The position numbers were made by a program, and so were the translations under genes. Shown piece by piece: positions 8,347 through 20,721 of a stretch of 64,000 nucleotides of DNA. The stretch comes from Lachnospiraceae bacterium. GTDB taxonomy: Bacteria > Bacillota > Clostridia > Lachnospirales > Lachnospiraceae. Where the stretch lies: positions 19,746 through 83,745 of the forward strand of contig JAFUFL010000008.1 in assembly GCA_017469935.1 (NCBI GenBank), written 5' to 3'. Under the pieces are notes generated by a model. The model was given only the letters and a program-made list of their open reading frames with translations, ran no database searches and was not told where the DNA came from. Positions within the stretch are counted from its first letter, which is position 1. The number at the start of each line of letters is the position of its first letter.

Positions 8347-8362
8347 GTATAATTGTATACAA
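8347..8362. promoter_or_regulatory. Operator-like palindrome upstream of glnN
   Basis: GTATAATTGTATACAA, identical to the word upstream of amt, ends 7 bases before the -35 box. Confidence 0.65.
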
Positions 8363-8369
8363 AATAGTG

Positions 8370-8397
8370 TTGACATTATCGACACGTTATGTATAAT
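8370..8397 (+). promoter_or_regulatory. glnN promoter
   Basis: TTGACA (8370-8375) and TATAAT (8392-8397) with 16-base spacing, both consensus. Confidence 0.85.
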
Positions 8398-8408
8398 AAT
8401 GACTCAAA

Positions 8409-8460
8409 GGCAAGGGTGTCTTAACAGACGGTGACGACCGTCTGTTAAGGCGCCCTTTCT
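8409..8460 (+). terminator. Leader terminator of glnN with shared GGCAAGGGTGTC word
   Basis: GGCAAGGGTGTC (8409-8420) leads into a hairpin: AAGGG/CCCTT base, a small internal loop, then 13 bp CTTAACAGACGGT/ACCGTCTGTTAAG with a four-base loop. CTTTCT follows. It starts within about 10 bases of the predicted transcription start. Confidence 0.8.
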
Positions 8461-8488
8461 CGTTGTTCAGAAATAAGGAGGTAAGATC

Positions 8489-10585
8489 ATGAACATCCCC
8501 GAAATCTACGGAAGTATGGTATTCAATGACAAAGTCATGCGGGAGCGTCTCCCCAAGGATATATACAAGGCAGTGCGCAAGACCAGCAAGAACGGCACGC
8601 ACCTGGAACTGGACGTGGCCAACACGGTGGCTGCCGTCATGAAGGAGTGGGCGATGGAGAAGGGCGCGACCCACTTCACCCACTGGTTCCAGCCGATGAC
8701 CGGCCTGACTGCCGAGAAGCACGACGGCTTTATCTCCCCCACAGAAGACGGGCAGGTCATCATGGAGTTCTCCGGCAAGGAGCTGGTCAAGGGTGAGCCT
8801 GACGCCTCCAGCTTCCCTTCCGGAGGCCTCCGGGCTACCTTCGAGGCCCGCGGCTACACCGCCTGGGATCCCAGCTCACCGGCTTTTGTCAAGGACGGAT
8901 CGCTCTACATTCCCACCGCTTTCTGCTCCTACGGCGGAGAAGCCCTGGACAAGAAGACCCCGCTCCTGCGGTCCATGGAAGCCCTCTCTGACGCAGCTGT
9001 CAAAGTATTGCACCTTCTGGGCAACACCGCCGTCACCCACGTGGACACGACCGTGGGATCGGAGCAGGAATATTTCCTGATTGACAAGGATCTCTATAAG
9101 AAGAGAAAAGACCTTCTTCTGACCGGCCGCACGCTGATGGGAGCGCCGGCGCCCAAGGGACAGGAGATGGAGGATCACTATTTTGGCGTGCTTAAGCCGA
9201 AGGTGTCGGAATACATGCACGCGCTGGATAAGGAGCTCTGGGAGCTGGGCGTGCCGGCCAAGACCAAGCACAACGAGGTCGCTCCGTCCCAGCACGAGCT
9301 GGCGCCGGTCTTCGAGACCGCAAACGTGGCGGTGGACCACAACCAGCTGACCATGGAAGTGATGAAGAAGGTGGCGGACCGCTTCGGATACGCGTGCCTG
9401 CTGCACGAGAAGCCTTTCGAGGGCATCAACGGATCGGGCAAGCACAACAACTGGTCCATCAGCACCGACACCGGCGAGAACCTCCTCGATCCCGGAAAGA
9501 AGCCGGGCGAGAACCTGCAGTTCCTGGTCTTCCTCATGGCGGTCATCGCAGCGGTCGATGAGTACCAGGAGGTCCTGAGAATTTCCGTCGCGACGGCCGG
9601 AAACGACCATCGCCTGGGCGGCAACGAAGCGCCGCCCGCGATCATCTCCATCTTTGTGGGAGACGAGCTGGCGGAAGTCCTTCGTTCTGTTGAGGAAGGC
9701 ACAACCGTATCGGGCACGGGCAAAAAACAGATGGGCATGGGCGCGCACGTCCTGCCGCATATCACCCGCGACACGACGGACAGAAACCGCACTTCGCCGT
9801 TTGCTTTCACCGGCAACAAGTTTGAGTTCCGCATGCCGGGCAGCTCCCTGTCCGTGGCCAACCCCAATATCGTGCTGAACACGGCGGTTGCCGAGGCGCT
9901 GACGCAGATCTACGAGGCCCTTAAAGACGCAGCGCCGGCGGATCTGGATGAGGCGGCGCATGCGCTCCTTCGCCAGATGCTGGCAAAGCACAAGCGGATC
10001 CTCTTCAACGGCAACGGCTACACGGAAGAGTGGGTGGAAGAGGCGGCCCGCAGAGGCCTTGCAAACCTGGGCTCCCTGCCGGACGCCATGCCGCACTTCA
10101 TCTCCGAGAAGTCTCTGAACCTCTTCACAAAGCATGGCATCTTTACCAAGGAAGAAGTCTTCTCCCGCTATGAGATTCTTCTGGAAAACTATGCGAAGAC
10201 CGTGCACATCGAGGCGCTCACACTCATGGAGATGGTGCGCAAGGATTTCACCACCGGCCTTGTCCGCTACATGAAGGACGTGACCACCGAAGCGCTCAAG
10301 AAGAGAGATCTCCTTCCGGGGAGCAAGTGCAGTTATGAGAGCGATATTTTGAAGACATTGGATGAGACCAGCGAGCAGATCCTGCGGGCTATGGAGGCCC
10401 TGGCGGCGGATACGGCGAAGGCAGAGCGTATCGAGGACAACCTGGAGCAGGCAAAATATTATCACGAGATCATTCTCACCGAGATGGACGAGCTGCGCAG
10501 CTGGACAGACAGGGCAGAGGCCATCATTCCGGATGAATATCTGCCTTATCCGACCTATGAGAAGATGCTGTTCTCACTGCGATGA
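8489..10585 (+). CDS. glnN: Glutamine synthetase type III
   Basis: ATP-dependent synthesis of glutamine from glutamate and ammonia, cytoplasmic. At 698 residues it has the usual GSIII length. Diagnostic stretches include FPSGGLRATFEARGYTAWDP (about residue 110), VGSEQEYFLID, TKHNEVAPSQHELAP and NGSGKHNNWS (metal and glutamate binding). AAGGAGG lies 8 bases before the ATG. Promoter, operator and leader terminator are strong and shared in style with amt, indicating nitrogen-dependent control. gltB follows after 147 bases and may be read through from the same promoter. Confidence 0.97.
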   Translation: MNIPEIYGSMVFNDKVMRERLPKDIYKAVRKTSKNGTHLELDVANTVAAVMKEWAMEKGATHFTHWFQPMTGLTAEKHDGFISPTEDGQVIMEFSGKELVKGEPDASSFPSGGLRATFEARGYTAWDPSSPAFVKDGSLYIPTAFCSYGGEALDKKTPLLRSMEALSDAAVKVLHLLGNTAVTHVDTTVGSEQEYFLIDKDLYKKRKDLLLTGRTLMGAPAPKGQEMEDHYFGVLKPKVSEYMHALDKELWELGVPAKTKHNEVAPSQHELAPVFETANVAVDHNQLTMEVMKKVADRFGYACLLHEKPFEGINGSGKHNNWSISTDTGENLLDPGKKPGENLQFLVFLMAVIAAVDEYQEVLRISVATAGNDHRLGGNEAPPAIISIFVGDELAEVLRSVEEGTTVSGTGKKQMGMGAHVLPHITRDTTDRNRTSPFAFTGNKFEFRMPGSSLSVANPNIVLNTAVAEALTQIYEALKDAAPADLDEAAHALLRQMLAKHKRILFNGNGYTEEWVEEAARRGLANLGSLPDAMPHFISEKSLNLFTKHGIFTKEEVFSRYEILLENYAKTVHIEALTLMEMVRKDFTTGLVRYMKDVTTEALKKRDLLPGSKCSYESDILKTLDETSEQILRAMEALAADTAKAERIEDNLEQAKYYHEIILTEMDELRSWTDRAEAIIPDEYLPYPTYEKMLFSLR

Positions 10586-10632
10586 GTTGTTTGGCAGAGC
10601 TCTGAGGAGATTCGCTGAAGGTGATTTGCTTA

Positions 10633-10665
10633 GGCACCCGGGCGGCCTGACGCCGCCTCGGTGCC
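10633..10665 (+). other. Hairpin between glnN and gltB
   Basis: GGCACC and GGCGGC pair with GCCGCC and GGTGCC around the loop CTGAC. No T-run follows (ATTATGGG), so it is more likely an RNA processing or stability element, or a leader structure of gltB, than a simple terminator. Confidence 0.5.
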
Positions 10666-10732
10666 ATTATGGGTACAAGGAGCGCCGCGCGGGCGCCGGA
10701 ATCCGAAAACGACCTGTAAAAGAGGAAAAACT

Positions 10733-15379
<4,647 letters not shown>

Positions 15380-15475
15380 AGAATTCATGCGCTGAAGGAG
15401 GCTCTCAGGAATGAGGGCAGCGCCTTCGGCGCGGCCCAACGGATGAGCGGATAAAATCTGTATGAGGTGTGCATT

Positions 15476-16993
15476 ATGGGAAAAGCAACCGGATTTCTGG
15501 AATACAAAAGACAGGACAATATCGACAGGCAGCCGCTGGAGAGGCTGGCGGACTATCGGGAGTTTCACCTGCCGCTGTGCGAAGAGGAGAGGCGGGAGCA
15601 GGGCGCGCGCTGCATGAACTGCGGCGTGCCCATGTGCCAGAGCGCGATGAAGCTCTCCGGCATGGTCACCGGATGTCCTCTCCATAACATGATCCCGGAG
15701 TGGAATGACCAGGTCTATCTGAATCACCCGAGGCACGCGCTGTCGAGGCTCCTCAAGACCAGCAATTTTCCGGAGTTTACCGGCAGGGTCTGCCCCGCGC
15801 TCTGCGAGAAAGCCTGCATCTGCGGCATGAACGGCGAGCCGGTCACGATCCACGACAATGAGCTCTACATTATTGAGACGGCGTTTAAAAACGGATGGAT
15901 GAAGCCCCGGATCCCGCAGCACAGAAGCGGCAGGAAGGTGGCGGTCATCGGGAGCGGCCCGTCGGGCCTCGCCGCGGCGGACCAGCTGAACCACAGAGGG
16001 CATCTGGTCACCGTCTTTGAGCGGGAGGACCGGATCGGCGGGCTTCTCATGTACGGGATTCCGAATATGAAGCTGGACAAGTCGGTCATCGAGCGGCGCC
16101 GGAAACTGATGGAGGAGGAAGGCGTGACGTTCCGCACCGGTGTCGACGTGCAGGGCGCTGTCGCTGAGGAGATTCTGCGGGAGTATGACGCCGTGGTCCT
16201 CGCCTGCGGCGCCAAAAGAGCGAGGTCCCTGTCTGTAAAGATCACCGAGACGGCGGGCCCCGAATACGAGGAAAAGATACCTCAGAGGTCGGAAGAGGTC
16301 AGGGGTGTCTGTTTTGCCGTGGATTATCTCACGGAGAGCACCAGAAAAGTGCTGAGCGGAACAGGGCACTGGCGCGGAGACGCCAAAGGGAAACACGTTG
16401 TGGTCGTCGGCGGCGGTGACACCGGCAATGACTGTATCGGAACGGTCCTGCGGCAAGGCTGCGCAAGTGTGACGGCGCTGGAGATGATGCCGGCGCCTCC
16501 CGCAGTCAGGACAGCGTCCAATCCCTGGCCGGAGTGGCCCAAAGTTCTCAAGACCGACTACGGCCACCGGGAGGCGATTGCCAGGTTCGGCCGCGATCCC
16601 CGCGTCTTCAGCACCACGGTCAAGGAACTGATCCTGCGCAAGGGGAAGCTCTGGAAGATCAGAACTGTGCAGGTGCATTTCGAGAAAGGACGCCTTGTCG
16701 AGGTGGAAGGAACGGAGAAAGTGATTCCCTGCGGGCTTCTTCTTATTGCGGCGGGATTTCTGGGCTGCGAGCCCTATACGGCGGAGGCTTTCGGGGTTCA
16801 TCTGACTGCCCGCGGCAACGTGGAGACTGCCGAAGGCCCTGACCACTATCGGACCAATGTCGACAAGGTCTTTACAGCCGGCGATATGCACAGGGGGCAG
16901 TCCCTTGTGGTCTGGAATGTGGTGGAAGGCAGGGGCTGTGCCAGGGAAGTGGATGAGTTTCTGATGGGATACACGTCGCTGCGGGAGCAGTGA
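15476..16993 (+). CDS. gltD: Glutamate synthase small subunit (NADPH-dependent)
   Basis: Supplies electrons from NAD(P)H to GltB. 505 residues from the ATG that follows GAGGTG; a GTG nine bases upstream is less well placed. The N-terminal CMNCGVPMCQS and CPALCEKACICG cysteine clusters bind 4Fe-4S. The FAD loop VAVIGSGPSGLAAADQL (about residue 157) and the NADPH loop VVVVGGGDTGNDCIG follow. Residues about 262-277 (EEKIPQRSEEVRG) are an extra segment encoded by CCTCAGAGGTCGGA, the same word found in pyrG. The gene is 97 bases after gltB. Confidence 0.95.
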   Translation: MGKATGFLEYKRQDNIDRQPLERLADYREFHLPLCEEERREQGARCMNCGVPMCQSAMKLSGMVTGCPLHNMIPEWNDQVYLNHPRHALSRLLKTSNFPEFTGRVCPALCEKACICGMNGEPVTIHDNELYIIETAFKNGWMKPRIPQHRSGRKVAVIGSGPSGLAAADQLNHRGHLVTVFEREDRIGGLLMYGIPNMKLDKSVIERRRKLMEEEGVTFRTGVDVQGAVAEEILREYDAVVLACGAKRARSLSVKITETAGPEYEEKIPQRSEEVRGVCFAVDYLTESTRKVLSGTGHWRGDAKGKHVVVVGGGDTGNDCIGTVLRQGCASVTALEMMPAPPAVRTASNPWPEWPKVLKTDYGHREAIARFGRDPRVFSTTVKELILRKGKLWKIRTVQVHFEKGRLVEVEGTEKVIPCGLLLIAAGFLGCEPYTAEAFGVHLTARGNVETAEGPDHYRTNVDKVFTAGDMHRGQSLVVWNVVEGRGCAREVDEFLMGYTSLREQ

Positions 16994-17010
16994 GGTGTGT
17001 CATGGGTTCG

Positions 17011-17103
17011 GAGTTTGTGTCACGGGAGTTTGTGTCACGGGGACGTATCTTCTGACACATTTTGTAAAATGTGTCAGAAGATACGTCCCCGTGACACAAA
17101 CTC
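17011..17103. repeat. Palindromic repeat, family A, with tandem 15-bp duplication of its left end
   Basis: A near-perfect 78-bp palindrome (17026-17103, one central mismatch) has the same core as 8271-8342. Its first 15 bases, GAGTTTGTGTCACGG, are duplicated directly in front (17011-17025). It fills the gltD-pyrG gap and ends only 10 bases before the pyrG ribosome site. Confidence 0.93.
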
Positions 17104-17127
17104 CTTGACTCAGACAAGGAGGAAAGG

Positions 17128-18780
17128 ATGACAAAATACGTATTTGTGACAGGAGGCGTCGTCTCCGGCCTGGGCAAGGGAATCACGGCTGCCTCACTGG
17201 GCAGGCTCCTGAAGGCGCGCGGCTACAAAGTGACCATGCAGAAGTTCGACCCCTATCTCAACATGGACCCGGGCACCATGAACCCGATCCAGCACGGCGA
17301 AGTTTTCGTGACCGACGACGGGACGGAGACAGACCTGGACCTGGGGCACTACGAGCGCTTCATCGACGAGAGCCTGGATCACAACTCCAACGTGACCTCG
17401 GGCAAAATATACTGGTCCGTACTGAATAAAGAGCGCCGCGGAGATTACGGCGGCGGCACGGTGCAGGTCATTCCTCATGTGACCAACGAGATCAAGAGCC
17501 GGTTCTATGTGGAACCCCGGAGGTCGGAGGACGCCCCGGACAGCGAGACACCCCAGAGGTCGGACAGGGCCTCCATCGCGATCATCGAGGTGGGCGGCAC
17601 GGTGGGCGATATCGAATCCCAGCCCATCTACGAGGCCATCCGCCAGTTCATGCAGGAAAAGCCCCAGGGAACCTGCTGCATGATCCACGTGACGCTCATG
17701 CCTTATCTGCACGGCTCGGAGGAGCTCAAGACCAAGCCAACGCAGGCCAGCGTCCGGGAGCTGCAGCGGATGGGAATCCGGGCGGATATCATCGTCTGCC
17801 GGTCCGAGTATGAGATCCCGCAGGCAATGCGCGACAAGATCGCGCTTTTTTGCAATGTGCCCGTCACCCACGTTCTGGAGAACCTCAACGCCTCTTCGAT
17901 CTACGAGGTCCCTCTCATGATGGAGGAGGAGCATCTGGCGGAGGTGGTCTGCGACTGCCTGAGGATCCCCTGTCCCGAGCCGAATCTCTCTGACTGGAAC
18001 CGCATGGTGCACGCGATGCGCAATCCCAAAACCAAGGTGACCATCGCACTTGTGGGAAAATATACCCAGCTTCACGACTCTTACCTGAGCGTCGTGGAGG
18101 CCCTCCACCACGGAGGTTTCGCGAGCGGCGCGGAGGTGGAGATCAAGTGGGTGGATTCGGAGGAACTGGAGAAGGACCCGGCGGCCATCGGCGACGCACT
18201 TGGCGAAATCGACGGAATGATCATTCCGGGAGGCTTTGGCAACCGGGGGACGGAGGGCATGATCCTGGCCGCGCAGTACGCGAGAGAGAACGGAATTCCT
18301 TTTCTGGGAATCTGTCTGGGCATGCAGATGGCCTTGGTCGAATTCGCCAGAAATGTAGTGGGGTGGAAAGACGCCAACAGCTCGGAACTGGATCCCGAGA
18401 CGGCGCATCCGGTCATTGATCTGATGCCGGAGCAGGCGGGCGTCACGCAGCTGGGCGGAACCATGCGCCTGGGCGCGTATCCCTGTGATCTGGTTCAGGG
18501 GACGCTCGCATACAGGCTCTATGGCCGGGAGAAGATCCGCGAGAGACACCGTCACCGCTACGAAGTCAACAACGAGATGCGGGAGGATCTTGAAGAGGCG
18601 GGACTTACTTTCTCCGGGATCTCGCCGGACGGCAGGATCGTAGAAATGATTGAATGGAGCGGGCATCCATATTATATTGGAACACAGGGACATCCCGAAT
18701 TTAAATCCAGGCCAAACCGCGCGCATCCGCTCTTTGCGGGACTTGTGGCAGCGGCAGTTCAGAGGAAAGAATCGAGGTAA
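17128..18780 (+). CDS. pyrG: CTP synthase
   Basis: Makes CTP from UTP, ATP and glutamine. 550 residues, started at the ATG after AAGGAGGAAAGG. The synthetase domain opens with [11 protein letters not shown] and continues with [19 protein letters not shown]; the class I glutaminase domain has the nucleophile in [11 protein letters not shown] and the His/Glu pair in [10 protein letters not shown]. Residues 129-147, rich in Glu, Pro, Asp and Arg, interrupt a region that is compact in other CTP synthases; they are encoded by two copies of CCCCRGAGGTCGGA 36 bases apart. Located among glutamine genes, two bases before the GSI-like gene, so probably co-transcribed with it. Confidence 0.96.
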   Translation: MTKYVFVTGGVVSGLGKGITAASLGRLLKARGYKVTMQKFDPYLNMDPGTMNPIQHGEVFVTDDGTETDLDLGHYERFIDESLDHNSNVTSGKIYWSVLNKERRGDYGGGTVQVIPHVTNEIKSRFYVEPRRSEDAPDSETPQRSDRASIAIIEVGGTVGDIESQPIYEAIRQFMQEKPQGTCCMIHVTLMPYLHGSEELKTKPTQASVRELQRMGIRADIIVCRSEYEIPQAMRDKIALFCNVPVTHVLENLNASSIYEVPLMMEEEHLAEVVCDCLRIPCPEPNLSDWNRMVHAMRNPKTKVTIALVGKYTQLHDSYLSVVEALHHGGFASGAEVEIKWVDSEELEKDPAAIGDALGEIDGMIIPGGFGNRGTEGMILAAQYARENGIPFLGICLGMQMALVEFARNVVGWKDANSSELDPETAHPVIDLMPEQAGVTQLGGTMRLGAYPCDLVQGTLAYRLYGREKIRERHRHRYEVNNEMREDLEEAGLTFSGISPDGRIVEMIEWSGHPYYIGTQGHPEFKSRPNRAHPLFAGLVAAAVQRKESR

Positions 18781-18782
18781 TA

Positions 18783-20009
18783 ATGCGAAGTTACAGTGAA
18801 ATCCGTGAGTTTATTGAAGAGAATGATGTTGAGTTTATAAGGCTTGCCTATTTTGACGTGTTCGGAACGCAGAAAAATATCGCGATCATGTCAGGGGAGC
18901 TGGAGAGAGCGATGAAGTACGGGATTTCCATTGACGGAGCGGCGGTGGCCGGGTTTGACGCCAGCATCCGCAGCGACCTCTTCCTGCGGCCCGATCCTTC
19001 CACCATCTCGATCGTCCCCTGGAGGCCGGCGGACGGAAGAGTCTGCCGAATGTTCTGTGACATCGTCTATCCGGACGGAACGCCCTTCGAAAGAGACACC
19101 CGCTTTATACTGGGGAAAGCGATCCAGGAAGCCCGCTCCAAAGGAATAGAAGTGAAATTCGGACCGGAGGTAGAGTTTTACGTGTTCCGGCAGGACGAGC
19201 ACGGCCGCAGGACCGATACGCCGATCGACCAGGCGGGCTATATGGACATAGACCCTCTGGACGCGGGCGAAAACCTGCGCAGGGATATCTGCTACGCACT
19301 GGTGGAGATGGGGATCACTCCCGAATCTTCCCATCACGAGCAGGGACCCGGCCAGATGGAGATCGACTTCCGGTACGGAGATCCCATGACGGCCGCCGAC
19401 AATACTTCCACTTTCAAGTGGGCAGTGCGCAGCATCTGCGCGGCGGACGGCTATGCGGCGGATTTCTCGCCCAAGCCCATTTCGGACAAACCGGGCAACG
19501 GCATGCACCTCAATATTTCGGTGCATCGCATAGGAGAAGAGGATCGGCCGACGGATCTGGACGCCTTTATGGCCGGCATTCTCAAGTACATCCGTGAAAT
19601 CACCCTGTTTCTGAATCCCTCCGAGCAGTCTTACTGGCGCTTTGGCCGCATGGAGGCGCCGCGCTACATCAGCTGGTCCATGCAGAACCGCTCGCAGCTG
19701 ATCCGCGTGCCGGCAGACCCTTCCGGGCGCAGAAGGATCGAACTGCGGTCTCCGGACCCGCTTGCCAATCCCTATCTGGCTTTCGCTCTTTTGATCTATG
19801 CAGGGCTGGAGGGAATTGAACAGAACATGACGCCTCCGCAGTCCATCGAGGCAAATTTGTATAAAGAAGATCCGGCGCTGATGCGGGGACTTGAGCAGCT
19901 CCCGGCGTCCAGGCAGGAGGCAGTGCAATGCGCGATGCAGAGCGAACTGGTCAGGCGCCGTGTTCCCGGGTCGTGCCTGGAGGCGTACGCGTATGAAGGG
20001 AAGAAGTAA
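18783..20009 (+). CDS. Short type I glutamine synthetase-like ligase
   Basis: 408 residues, shorter than typical GSI (about 440-470). It keeps the core motifs FGPEVEFYVF, HHEQGPGQMEIDFRY, NGMHLNIS and RIELRSPDPLANPYLAF. The Tyr adenylylation region of enteric enzymes is not evident. The AGGTAATA site is tight against pyrG. It could be a second glutamine synthetase, a related gamma-glutamyl ligase or a sensor of glutamine status. Its overlap with the ANTAR gene suggests the two act together, as in Clostridia where a GS and an ANTAR regulator are neighbours. Confidence 0.85.
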   Translation: MRSYSEIREFIEENDVEFIRLAYFDVFGTQKNIAIMSGELERAMKYGISIDGAAVAGFDASIRSDLFLRPDPSTISIVPWRPADGRVCRMFCDIVYPDGTPFERDTRFILGKAIQEARSKGIEVKFGPEVEFYVFRQDEHGRRTDTPIDQAGYMDIDPLDAGENLRRDICYALVEMGITPESSHHEQGPGQMEIDFRYGDPMTAADNTSTFKWAVRSICAADGYAADFSPKPISDKPGNGMHLNISVHRIGEEDRPTDLDAFMAGILKYIREITLFLNPSEQSYWRFGRMEAPRYISWSMQNRSQLIRVPADPSGRRRIELRSPDPLANPYLAFALLIYAGLEGIEQNMTPPQSIEANLYKEDPALMRGLEQLPASRQEAVQCAMQSELVRRRVPGSCLEAYAYEGKK

Positions 20010-20595
20010 GACCTGTTATTGCCTGGCCGCTGCCGGCAAGGAGGACAATGTCCTTCTGCTGCGGCAGATCCTCCGGGGAGTTACGGCTCCCGGGCAGATC
20101 CAGATCCGTCAGGCCCTGACGCTTGAGCAGGTCAGGCGAGGAGTGACGGGAGCGGGTGCGCAGGCGCCGGCGGACCTTCTGATCGCCGCCATGCCGCTCA
20201 GTGACGGCGCCGGCGTGGAGGGCATCATCGATGTGGCGCAGAGAAACCCGCAGCTGATGATTATTCTGATGGTAAGACAGGAAGCTTTCGAGCAGGTGAC
20301 TTACCAGTGCAGAAACCTTCCGGTCTTCGTCGTCGCCATGCCTTTCAAGCGGCAGGTGCTGGCGGAAGCGGCCTCCTTTATGCTCCGGATCGGTACGGCC
20401 ATGGCCGACAAGGACAAGGAGCTGGCGCGCCTGAGAAAGAACCTGAGCGAGGTCAGGACAATTACCCGCGCCAAGATCCGGCTGATCCAGACGCGGCAGA
20501 TGACGGAAGAAGAGGCCCACTATTATCTCGAAAAAGAGGCCATGGACAAGAGCCTGACGAAGAGAGAGGTGGCGGAGGAGATATTGAAACAGTAG
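19993..20595 (+). CDS. ANTAR-domain antiterminator with degenerate receiver domain
   Basis: 200 residues, overlapping the preceding gene by 17 bases; GGAGG lies 9 bases before the ATG. Residues about 140-200 fit the ANTAR RNA-binding domain (AKIRLIQTRQMTEEEAHYYL, then EAMDKSLTKREVAEEI). Residues 10-125 have a receiver-like layout, but the phospho-acceptor site reads LLIAAMPLSDG where active receivers have LLDxxMP..DG, and the conserved Lys region reads VVAMPFKR. It therefore probably does not respond to phosphorylation. A similar regulator (NitR) has been proposed to control glnA/gltAB by antitermination in solventogenic clostridia. The terminators in the amt, glnN and neighbouring leaders are its likely targets (inference). 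Confidence 0.88.
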   Translation: MKGRSKTCYCLAAAGKEDNVLLLRQILRGVTAPGQIQIRQALTLEQVRRGVTGAGAQAPADLLIAAMPLSDGAGVEGIIDVAQRNPQLMIILMVRQEAFEQVTYQCRNLPVFVVAMPFKRQVLAEAASFMLRIGTAMADKDKELARLRKNLSEVRTITRAKIRLIQTRQMTEEEAHYYLEKEAMDKSLTKREVAEEILKQ

Positions 20596-20600
20596 TATAA

Positions 20601-20638
20601 CACAACCCCCGGCAGGATCCTGCCGGGGGTTGTGTTTT
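20601..20638. terminator. Bidirectional terminator between the ANTAR gene and citF
   Basis: A perfect 34-base palindrome, starting CACAACCCCCGGCAGG and centred on GGATCC, is followed by TTTT on the plus strand. The genes on both sides converge here. Confidence 0.92.
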
Positions 20639-20721
20639 GAAAAGAGTATCTGAGCGTGCAATCTCGGGAGCCGCGTTACAGCGGATCGGGAATGCCCGAG
20701 AATGCTTCGATATCAGCTAAA

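Noticed and set aside
10661-10732. Upstream extension of gltB
   Set aside because: It would put extra residues before the catalytic Cys and lacks a ribosome site; the ATG at 10733 has one.
17026-17103. Insertion sequence between gltD and pyrG
   Set aside because: The palindrome has no coding capacity and no transposase is present nearby; it is a short repeat only.
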